The notes below the pieces were generated by a model that saw only the letters and a list, made by a program, of their open reading frames with translations, was not told the DNA's origin and ran no database searches. DNA of 64,000 nucleotides from Allodiplogaster sudhausi (taxonomy: Eukaryota; Nematoda; Chromadorea; Rhabditida; Diplogasteridae): contig CALZFC010000136.1 in assembly GCA_945643635.1 (NCBI GenBank), forward strand, positions 394,501-458,500, read 5' to 3'. This document shows positions 35,192 through 44,966 of this stretch, in pieces. The translations under genes were made by a program, and so were the position numbers. Positions within the stretch are counted from its first letter, which is position 1; the number at the start of each line of letters is the position of its first letter.

Positions 35192-36197
35192 TAAACATAG
35201 ACAGTACGAAAGAGAAGGGTGAGCAGATGAAGCTACATACCTTGTAGAGGGTCTTGTACGGCTCGCTCTCGCTGAACTCTGCCACAGTCGCAGTCCATGC
35301 CGTCACTCCTGTGCAATTCGCATTCGCCACAACCTGAAAACATACCCAATTATTCGATGAAATCCGTTTTAATTAACGTTTTAGTAAAGATAGACTCTAT
35401 CTCTCCTTTGTATTCTTACAACTTACACATACATAACTGTGTTTCTCTCTTTCTAATATCTGCTTCCTCTCTTACTAATCTATGTTCTCTCCCTTTCTAT
35501 CTCTCTTTACTTGATTCTTCCAACCCACCTTGACTTCGAAAAACACAGGTAGTTTGGTGATGAGAGCAATAAAGATAGCGCTGGATATAATGACGATGCG
35601 AAGTTTGCGAGAAAACTCCCTCCGGAATTTGGAGATGGTTACATACCTAGATTCAAATAGATTAGGTTCGAATAGCCGTTCTTTAGTTTCAAATATAATC
35701 TTTAGAGTTGGAATAATATTCCTCTGTCAAATGTCAGAGTGAATTTTGTTTGATAGCAAGAAAAGAGATATGCAGATCCAAACATGTTTCGTGAACCTTT
35801 CTGCTGCAGCAGCCACGATGAGAAAGGCAGAAGCAGTGATTGCGAGGTGAGAGAGGCAGAGAACGGAGGGCATGTAAGACCACCAGGCAGACGAGAGGAA
35901 CTCACTCTCCAACTCATCCATCCCCAGATTCACGACGAAGAGAAGGATGTAGGCAGCGGAGAGGAAGACATCTGCGAGGGAGAGAGGGGCGAGATACAAG
36001 AAGGGAGAGTTCAAGTGTCGACGTCTGCAGAGAACGAAGAGGAGGAAGAGATTCGAGGAGACAGAAAGCAGAGCCACAAGAGCACCGAAGCCAACCAATG
36101 CGAGACGAGCTCGCTCCGGCTGCAGCACTGCGCAGTGCTCTTGCCAGAAGGCGGCCTGGCTGTGCGAGAGAGAAGACATCCACTCACTCGCACACAC
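33596..36197 (-). CDS. Rhodopsin-family GPCR, FMRFamide-receptor-like
   Basis: Seven-TM neuropeptide receptor. The start at 36197 opens MCASEWMSSL. TM1 and TM2 (VGFGALVALLSVSSNLFLLF, YLAPLSLADVFLSAAYILL) and TM3 lie in the first exon (about 35800-36197). The DRY motif is ERY, split by an intron (35655-35796), and TM4 ends KLPVFFEVK (about 35530-35655), as in FMRFamide receptors. ECL2 has NCTG (about 35240-35330). TM5 is VRNVVSVLLPFTLLFLLNLA (about 34975-35100). TM6 is SATLLLVCVTCTYLASNLL (about 34250-34350). TM7 is SLFTVMASCLRLPIYYICN (about 33960-34060), where the usual NPxxY is altered. The tail is basic and ends at 33596. Introns hold GA/CT and GAAAA-rich tracts (34370-34720). Family level is firm; the ligand is inference. 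Confidence 0.88.
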
Positions 36198-36519
36198 CCA
36201 ACACCCTTCCGTACTAATCAGCCGAGGGCAAGGGGAAGTGCCCGGAGGATAGCTTCCCCCGCCCCTTTATTCTCATTCCTTTCTCTTCTTTCCCTGCTCT
36301 TGCGCTTGTGTATCCTCAACTTCTTACTTTGCAAAGATGATCCACATTCTTTTTATTTTAAATGTAAGCTCGACTGAAAACAAATCCTAGTCATAACTAG
36401 CAAGATAAAACAAGCATTACGTTCCATCTGGCAGATAAAAAGGAAAAAAGATGCCCTAAAGGTTATAATAAGAGTTGGTGGCATGGTTGGAGAGGGAGTT
36501 GAGAAGGAGAAATGGCAGC

Positions 36520-37535
36520 TCAGAGTTCCTGGTGCTGGAGGACGACCTTGTCGGGGTCCTCGCAGGCGGCGGGAGAGCGGAGAATGAACTTGTACTCGCA
36601 GCGGCCAGGCTCGCTGGCGTGCACCAACTCCGTCTCCTCCCCGCACTCCACGAACACCTCCGTCGACCTATCCGGCCCATTCCAGCACTGTTGCCCGCCA
36701 GAGAAGAACTGCACTCCATACTTCGACTTCCACTCCTTCCAGTTACTGTAACACTCAAATGGCTATTCATGACTCTGCCCTGTTCCTATGGAACTGACCC
36801 CAGATTGGTCTCCGAGTACCCGCCCTTGTCCTTCTGGCTCGTCTTCTCGAATGGACACATCTTGTAGATGTACTGTCCTTCGTCCAACTCCACGCATTTT
36901 CCCTTCAGAGGCGCCCATGCGAAATCGTCTCCGAAGTCCAAAGAGGAGAACGCGTCCACTTCGCTGAATCAGAAGCCATTCAATACACTCAACCAGCACA
37001 TTCCTGCGACATTCACAGAAACAACTGAAAACCTCACTTTATGCTGTTCTGAATGTCGGAAATTTTCTTCTCCACATCTCGAAGAGCATCACGGGCTGAG
37101 TTTGCTTCTGAAAATAAAACAGGCATCGTGGTCAGAGGAATAAAAGAAGAAAGAATTGGTTGGAGCGATAATGGAGACGGCGCTGTTAAGAAAAGGAGAA
37201 AGAGGGGGGCAGACTTTTCTTCTCTCTTTCCTCACTAATGAGGCCAAGTAAGGAGAAGGAAGCACGCTTCTCCACTCTCCTTCTCCGCCTTACTCATCTC
37301 CACACAACATAAAGCTCAAGCTTTAAATCTTTCCAAAGCATAAAACAAAAGGAGGGAAGCTCACCTTCGAAGATGGAGTTGGTCTCTTCAGAGTAAGCAG
37401 GATATGGCAGATCATCCTCGTCGACAGGAAGGGGAGGCAGATCCACGCCTTCACCCTCTCCTCCGTGCTCCTCCACCACATCGTCATTCTCATCCACTCC
37501 TCAAGAAGAGAGAGAGAGAGAGACAGAGAGGAGGT

Positions 37536-37583
<48 letters not shown>

Positions 37584-39770
37584 AAGAGAGAGAAAGAGAG
37601 AGTACCGTTGCCTGCGTCGTCTTTGTCGTGGTCTGGCTGGTGAGCCTCTTCCCTTTTCTTTTTTCTCTCTCCTCGGCATCTCTCTTCAGCTGCTTCACAC
37701 TATTGTAGATACGTTCAGTGAAGTGAGGCAGATCGATGGGAGCGCCCTCTTCGAGATATGTCTCAAGTCATCTCATCACACTTGCCAACACAGCGGAAAC
37801 AAAAGAAACTCCATTTCACTTACATTCTTTCTTCTTCAAAATTTATTGTTAACATGGATGCATGAATATCACTGTCAACCCTAATGTTGGTTAATAACGC
37901 TACACTAAAAATGAAAAACACTCATTTAGGAGTAAAATCTTCAAACCTGGACTTCGCTGTCTTCGACTGCTCCATCGCCGTTAACAACAAAATAAGAGAT
38001 TGCCATGAGTTCCTCCGCAGAAACCCTAAACGACCAATGATCTTTCACAGAAGGTGAAAACAGCGTTATTAGGGAATGCAGGAACCATACTGCGGAAGGA
38101 ATAATATAAGTAAGGCGAAGAAAGTGTAGGATTCTGAGAATCGTCGAGGGCAATTAGTGAAGAAAGAGGGCACTAACACTCCGTCATTGTTAGAATCGAA
38201 AGAAGAGAAGAGAGCGGCAGCGGCCGCTTCCTTCTTGGCCTGACGTGCATTCTGGAATGCTTTGTCATGCGAATCCCTCGCAGCCGTCTCCTTCTCTTCC
38301 GCTACTTTCTTCTTCTGCTAAAGTGAGTCTTTCTCTGGCTGAAGCAGTTCCATATCTGCCCTCAGCTGTTCCGTGTTCTAGAACATCGATCAATGATGAT
38401 ATATTAACTTTTTCAGAAAAAAAATCCCGAATAGGTGGGAGGGAGAGCACAGTAGTGACACATATATGAACAGTAACTAATTACATGCGATTGATTGATC
38501 CTATTAACAAATACCGTATTTTCTCTATTAGTGCCCCCGGGGGTACTATTTTTCAATACCCCTGCGAGAGGGGGGCACTATTAGAGGGGGGGGGGGGTTC
38601 TATTAGAGGGAGGGGTACTATTTTTCAATACCCCTGCGAGAGGGGGGCACTATTAGAGGGGGGGGGGTTCTATTAGAGGGAGGGGTACTATTTTTCAATG
38701 AGATTGACTAAAAGTTTGATGACAACATTTTATTCTCAAAAAGAAGAATTATAGCTCTTCTTCAATGGAATCATCTCTGGAATTTCAGATTTACCATTGA
38801 TTTTGAATGAATTTGCAATCAGTTCATTGGTAAGAGCATCCCATACCTCAAGCATAGATACCAGAAACGTCTCTATCAGACAATTAGGAGGGCACTATTG
38901 GAGAGGGGGGTTCTATTAGACGGAGGGGTACTATTTTTCAATACCCTTGCGAGAGGGGGGCACTATTAGAGGGGGGGGGGGGGGTTCTAATAGAGGGAGG
39001 GGCACTAATAGAGAAAATACGGTATACAAAATTAGTCGAACATTTTTTGATAATGTTAAACTTAATTAATATTCTCTCCTGGTTTGCATTGTTTCATTAA
39101 ACAAAAAGGTGCACCTTTAGCTTGTCGTTCTTGATAGCAAGACCCTCGACCGCGAGTTGCTTTCTCTTTTCTTAGCCGGCCTTGTGAATTGCGAGCCTTT
39201 TCTTCTCTGGCTGATTTGCCGAGTTCATCACAAATGTTTGCACACTCAACTCCTCCATCATACTCGTCGCTGCCATCGCAACAATCTCAACGCCATCACT
39301 TTAATTTATCAGTCCAGAAGTGGATGGAAAACATTTAGAAGATATTACCACAAATTTTGTCGTTGACACGAGAGCTAGGTATCATTTTAGGCTCGTGTAG
39401 GCGATTCGGGCAGCAGAATCTTCCTTCTGGGCAAGCAGAAGTTCCTGGAAAAGAGAGAATAACCGTAGTGACCAGATATCTATGAACAAGAAACCAGGCT
39501 CATCGCTGCCATCCGGACAATCACGGTAGTCATCATTGACTTGTTCGTAAGGGATTCGGAGAGAACCATCCAAGCACTGGAACTCCTTCCCTCGTTTGTA
39601 GAACGCGGAACCTTAAGAATAAGTTCCCACAATGGATTACGAGTACGACGTAGTTTTGTAGATGGAAGGGGAAAAGATAACGTACGTGAAGGCGGAACTC
39701 CACGAGGGACATCCTCGTACACCGCCAGCGTTTGGCTGCAGAAAGCAGCCACCAGCAGGAGGTAGATCAT
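36520..39770 (-). CDS. PRKCSH: Glucosidase II beta subunit, possibly with disabling lesions
   Basis: Non-catalytic ER-lumen subunit that retains glucosidase II and presents N-glycans to it. The ATG at 39770 gives a signal peptide ([20 protein letters not shown]). LDLa-type modules follow: [17 protein letters not shown] then [10 protein letters not shown], and [20 protein letters not shown] coiled coil and two EF-hand-like loops ([20 protein letters not shown]; about 38180-38215 and 37950-38000) come next, then an acidic stretch (about 37375-37500). The MRH domain ([41 protein letters not shown]) leads to the tail LQHQEL-stop, an HDEL-like ER signal. Oddities: the expected Cys in DYCDC is Arg (codon at 39523-39525); the frame appears to shift by one base near 39151-39180; and an in-frame TAG interrupts the coiled coil at 38318-38320. 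These could be assembly errors, recoding or gene decay. Confidence 0.85.
38514..39022. mobile_element. TA-flanked MITE with perfect 24-bp TIRs
   Basis: The ends CCGTATTTTCTCTATTAGTG and CACTAATAGAGAAAATACGG are exact inverted repeats extending to 24 bp, flanked by TA on each side (38512-38513, 39023-39024). The interior has three copies of a G-rich block (GGGGTACTATTTTTCAATAC and CACTATTAGAGGGGGG). No coding capacity. It lies in the glucosidase II beta intron before the coiled-coil exon. Confidence 0.9.
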
Positions 39771-40235
39771 CTCAAACGAGATGACATAAAAAAAACCGTT
39801 CACTTTAAGATAAGCTGCAGAAAGGGGATGCGCTCCACAAAATAGGTGAAATCGTGGGACGGCAAATGCACTTCTGAATCTTCTGGACTGTTACAAGGAC
39901 TGTTGGCTTTGAAAGCACAGCGCCACTGAAGAGCAAATTCTGGACAGTTTTATCTTACAGTACTATTGCAATATACTCGTCAGCGACAACTAATAATAAA
40001 TTTAAATGAATTGAATAAAAATAGTGGACAAGTATTTCAGGTTCTCAAAAGATGTAACGTCATAACTTGTTTATCAAGGATTTGACGTTGTGAGGAAAGC
40101 TTGCCTGTTCCATAAGTTGTAGTTTTACAGAATAGTGCTTAGATTCTTTGAAATACTAATTTTTATGCTGACGCGAGTTTGCATTTGGGACGCGGAGTTG
40201 GGCCTGAGTCGGAGGGAGTGAGAAGTAACAGAGCG
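39771..40235. promoter_or_regulatory. Shared divergent promoter region of PRKCSH and DNAJB11
   Basis: Only 465 bp separate the two start codons, and both products work in the ER lumen. The region contains TAACGTCAT (40055-40063), TGACGTTG (40083-40090) and TGACGCG (about 40169), resembling the TGACGT core bound by ATF6/XBP1 or CREB-type bZIP factors. That these act as UPR elements is inference. No TATA box is obvious. Confidence 0.45.
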
Positions 40236-41959
40236 ATGTTGCTGTGGCAGGCAGTCTCCCTCCTCTTAGCTTTCGTCCATGTCGTCCTTGCTGGTCGAGA
40301 TTTCTACAAGATTCTCGAAGTGCCTCGGAATGCGAATTCCAACCAGATCAAGAAGGCCTACCGCAAGCTTGCCAAGGAGCTCCATCCAGATAAACATCCC
40401 AATGATGAACTTGCTCATGAGAAATTTCAGGATCTTGGCGCTGCTTACGAGGTTCGTCCGAAGCTTTTTTTTGTAACATTTCGTCGCGAATTCTTTTGCC
40501 TTCATTTTATATAGAAAATGTCTTTACAAGAAGCATGAAACTTATTATACTCTAGTCGGATATAACTATCATAGTAATTAATTGATTTCCGGTTTAAGGT
40601 GCTTTCTGACAAGGAGAAGCGAGCGATGTACGATAGATCAGGAGAGGAAGGTGTTGCGAAGATGGGTGGAGGAGGGGGTGGCCATGACCCTTTCGCTTCA
40701 TTTTTCGGAGACTTCTTCGGAGGAGGCGGTCAAGAGCGTGACGACCATATCCCTCGCGTTTGTCTTTCATTTTATATCTTACTGCTAGGATTTTTTGTTC
40801 ATTTGCTAACTTAATTTCGAATATAAATGAATTCTGTTTGAGGGTGCGGATGTGGTTGTGGATTTGTGGGTTAGCCTGGAAGAGCTGTACAACGGCGACT
40901 TTGTTGAAGTGAAGAGAAGGAAAGCCGTGTACAAGCCTGCAACTGGCTCTCGACAATGCAACTGCCGCCATGAAATGAGAACAGAGCAAATGGGCGCGGG
41001 CCGATTTCAGATGTATCAGGTCAGGCTTCATTTCACATCGCTCTTTCAGTTTTCTCATCAATGATGGCTCAGGTCAAAGTCTGTGAGGAGTGCCCGAACG
41101 TCAAGCTGTCGACGGAGAGCCGATCTCTTGAAGTATCCCGAGTTTTCTGTCCCATATTACATAATTCGTATTTTTCTGTAAAATTAATTCTTTATTCAAT
41201 TCACTACTTCACAATCTTTAAATGTGGCACTTTTGTTCCATCTGTTATTATTTTGATGTCTCGACTTTCTATAAACTATTCGTTATATATTATTAATCCT
41301 TTTTTTATTACTCTTGCAATGCCTTAAAAATATATATAGTATTTTTTCTCTTTCCCAATTTCTTTTTTTCTTGTGACAGTTTAATTACTTGCAGGTGGAA
41401 GTAGAGGTGGGAGCTGAGGATGGAGACGAACAAGTTTTCGCTGGAGAAGGAGAGCCTCACGTCGAGGGAGAACCTGGAGATCTGAAGTTTAAGATTCGCC
41501 AGCAGAGACACTCAAGGTTGCTCTTCCCTGCTCATACGCTCTGTTGTCTCATTCTTTGCGTGCAATTCTTCTCTTGACAGATTCGAACGCCGCGGAGACG
41601 ACTTGTACACGAATGTGACCGTGAGTCTGCAAGAAGCACTAACTGGTTTCTCCTATGACATCGAGCATCTCGATGGTCACTCTGTAACCGTAGAAAGAGA
41701 AAAGGTTATTGCTTATTATTCTTATCGTTTATTACATTTCCTAAGCATCTCTGCTCTGCAGATTACTTGGCCTGGGGCGCGGATTAGGAAGACTGGCGAG
41801 GGAATGCGGAACAAAGTGGACAACAACCAGAGAGGGTCTCTCTTTGTCACTTTTGACGTCCTTTTCCCGAAGGGGGAGCTCACTGCTCAGCAGAGGGCAA
41901 CCATTGCTGAACTTCTTCAACAAGATATTTCTCCTTCTGCATATAACGGATATCAATGA
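40236..41959 (+). CDS. DNAJB11: ER-resident Hsp40 co-chaperone DNAJB11 (ERdj3)
   Basis: Lumenal J-protein that stimulates BiP and binds unfolded secretory proteins. The ATG at 40236 gives a signal peptide ([19 protein letters not shown]), then the J domain [32 protein letters not shown] (HPD present) and [17 protein letters not shown] across an intron. A G/F stretch [16 protein letters not shown] follows. The cysteine motif [20 protein letters not shown] with [10 protein letters not shown] is specific to ERdj3. Then come [51 protein letters not shown] and a C-terminal dimer region ending AYNGYQ-stop. All landmarks of the human protein appear in order, so it looks intact. It is divergently paired with glucosidase II beta. 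AATAAA is at 42019-42024. Confidence 0.97.
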
Positions 41960-42385
41960 GGTTTTTTTTTGTTAGAATTTTAATTATTTTTCTTCTTCGC
42001 TATTAATAGTATTATCAAAATAAATTGGTAGTGGTTGTTGCTTATTGTACTTTACTATGCTTCTTCTTGTCTTCTTCTTTCGACGGGTTTTCTCCCTTGT
42101 TAACCCTAGCTGTGGACGTATACATAAGCCTGTGGGTCTGATGTGATCTTTCTGTTTTTTTTTTTTTAAATATATATCCGTTTCCCTGTGATAACATTCG
42201 AGCTGCACAAATGAGTGTTCTTCTGTTTACTGCAATAAATGATAATGCATAGGATTTTAGAATAAATATATTGGTTATATGCGGGTTTCCTTAAAATGTA
42301 GGCAGAAAGAGTTCCTTCTGATGAGAATATCTGACGGAGACGGAGAAATGAACGAGGGCGAGGAGAAGGGGCAGTGGATGCGGGG
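41960..42385. other. Spacer between DNAJB11 and USP22
   Basis: Holds the DNAJB11 poly(A) signal (42019-42024) and the USP22 promoter side. Nothing else is seen. Confidence 0.55.
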
Positions 42386-44604
42386 ATGACTTCTGCCTGT
42401 GTGCACATCCACGAAGCGAAGAAGAGACGGCAATTCAGCAAGTACGACGCTCTCCTCAGCCACATCGTCTTCCCTTCCGATACTGAGAGACATTGCAAGA
42501 AGGTCAATTTGAATGGTGAGGAGAGGGAAGATGGAAGACTTTGCAGAATGCAGTCAACATCTGCGATGACTGCGTGGACCAGGAGAGAGTCACTGAAATG
42601 GTTCGGAATGGAGAACATGGAAGGGCGGGAGCTCGGGTTCTCATGTCTTGCTGTCTGGAGTGCCCAACCTTCTGTTGTCTCCAGCACCTTCTTCCCCATC
42701 TTCGCGATTCCAAGCATTCTTTTGCTTTGTCTCTTGAGACCGGCTACATTTATTGCTTGAAATGCGGCGATTTCGTGTACGATCGGTTATTAGAGGGAAT
42801 CCGACTCGATGCCTACAACAAGTACAGGTTCACTAAGTTTTCTTCTTCTAGTTTCAGTTCAGTGATAAGTGTCTCGCATGTAATTTGTAATTCTTTTTAT
42901 TGTCAGGAGAAGATTCGGACTTTCATTCGTCGCGTCGTGGAATCCTACAGATGAGGATCTGGGTAAATTGGCCAAATCCTTGCCCGTGTCGACCGCAACA
43001 AGTAAGTGGCCTGGTCTTCTTTATCATATCATTTTTTATCTTCTTTTTTGAACAAAAGTTATTCTTCAGGCTAAATAAATTAGTAGTGTCCAAAAACTTA
43101 ATTATGTGTATTTGCGTTTAGGTGTTCGCGGAATTGTAAATATGGGGAACACATGTTTTATGAATTGCATTCTACAATGTCTGCTGCACTCTCCTTCCCT
43201 GCGCGACTTCTTTCTCTCTCACCACCACCGCTGCTCTCCCTCTGCCACTCCACCACACTCTTGCATTATGTGTGAGATGCAATCTACATTCCAGGTTTTT
43301 CTTAACCTCATGCTAAGATATATCTTCATGAATAAATGCAGTTCTTCTACAACGGAGTGTGTCGTTCCTCTTTCGTGCCCTCTTCCATGCTTCATCTCCT
43401 CTGGACCCGCTCTCATCTGGCTGGATACCGCCAGCACGATGCTCACGAGTTCTTCATTACAGCCATCGAAATGCTGCATAAAGATTCGAGAAGTTGGTTT
43501 TTTTTATAAGTGGCTGGATCGTATTCCCTTTCGTTCTCTGAGCTTGGATTGTCAAGGATATCACAATGAATGAGAAAGAAGATCATATGATGCTGAATGT
43601 ATTTCAGCATCCTTCTCTTATCAGACTGTCTCACCGGATTGTAAATGCATCATTGATCAGCTCTTCACGGGCAAATTTCAATCGGATCTCAAATGCTCCG
43701 TTTGTGGGTTCGTTGATTACATTTATTAGTCTACGAGTTCGCTGAGCCGCATTTTTGTAGATCTTAACCTTCTTTTTTTATTTAAAGAAATGTTTCTACG
43801 AAGCTGGATCCTTTCTGGGATGTTTCTCTGAATTTGTCCCCTGCGACCCGAGATTTGACACTGGAAAAGTGCCTGGAAGGGTAGGTGACGCCGGGTTTTC
43901 CTGACACTTCTCGCTTCTCACTGTCAGATACGTCAGCTCGGAGATTCTTGACTCAGCCTTTCCTTGCACGTCCTGCGATGGCCGCTGTCCTCATAAGCAA
44001 CTCTCCTTTCAGTGCGTCCTCTTTATGTCATTCTCTTCTTCTCTTAGAAATAACTGCACAGGCAAACGCCGGTCATCTCCGTGTTCCACCTCAAGCGCTT
44101 TGAGCATGACACTCACCTCAGGAAGAAGATTACCACTAGAGTCACGTTAGTTACCGCTGACATTCATCACTCAATTTATGACGGGGTATTTTTTTTCCTT
44201 AGATTTCCGGAAAAGCTTGACATGACTCCGTACACTTCCGACTACCGGAACTGGCCTGACCGATTTGATACTTCAAGAGATAGCCAATCAGTCATTAACC
44301 GTCGGAGCAATCAGTTCGTGTACAGTTACATTAGTCACATTTCATAATCTCCGTGTGATGTTCAGCTACTCCTTGTTTGCTGTTGTTCAACACGAAGGGA
44401 GCCTCGATTCTGGTCATTACACGGCCTTCGTGCGAGCCGGCAGTGACTGGTTCCTGTGCGATGATGAAAAGATCAGACAGGTGGGGCTCCCTTCTGTTCT
44501 CCCCAGCTGGCAATCCCTTCGTTGCTCAGGTACCAGTCGAGAAGGTGCTGACTGCTGAAGCATACATCCTCTTCTACCACGTCACTCATATCAAATTCCG
44601 CTAA
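42386..44604 (+). CDS. USP22: Ubiquitin hydrolase of the USP22/Ubp8/nonstop type
   Basis: Histone H2B deubiquitinase of the SAGA co-activator module. The ATG at 42386 is followed by a zinc-finger UBP domain (CVHIHEAKKRRQFSKYDAL, NICDDCVDQERVTEMV, ETGYIYCLKCGDFVYD). The Cys box is GIVNMGNTCFMNCILQCLL (about 43130-43190), with the catalytic Cys in GNTCFMN. The finger exons give HSCIMCEMQSTFQ, LAGYRQHDAHEFFITAIEML, CKCIIDQLFTGKFQSDLKC and DPFWDVSLNLS. ISVFHLKRFEHDTHLRKKI precedes the His box EGSLDSGHYTAFVRAGSDWF (about 44395-44455), then CDDEKI. The end is AYILFYHVTHIKFR-stop. Order and spacing match animal USP22 throughout. Introns are mostly 45-90 nt. Confidence 0.94.
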
Positions 44605-44966
44605 CGGGGCACTCCCACTCACAATCAGTTTGACTTCTCAGTCGATACGGAGAATATCTGGTACAGCCAATGGGCGGAATGTTTGAAAAGAGGGCACTGC
44701 AGATCCCATTCGTTGATCTCTTTACCCGCTTCTTATTGCTGTGCATATGTTGCAATTTGCCTTTAGCTTTCATATTGTAACAACTTATGGGTATAATTCA
44801 ATTGATCCGAAATCTCACAATGTATTCTCGTTAAAATGTACATGATGTATTTGTTTGTTAGATTCACAGGGAAGAAATCTCTCAAACGGAATCAGGGATA
44901 CCATGGACCCGCCAAAAGAAACGTGCAGCTCATGAGACACTCGTAGAGACAAGGATGAAGGGCAGA
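44605..44966. other. Convergent 3' regions of USP22 and RNF11
   Basis: Short spacer between two converging stop codons. Nothing else is recognised. Confidence 0.5.
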
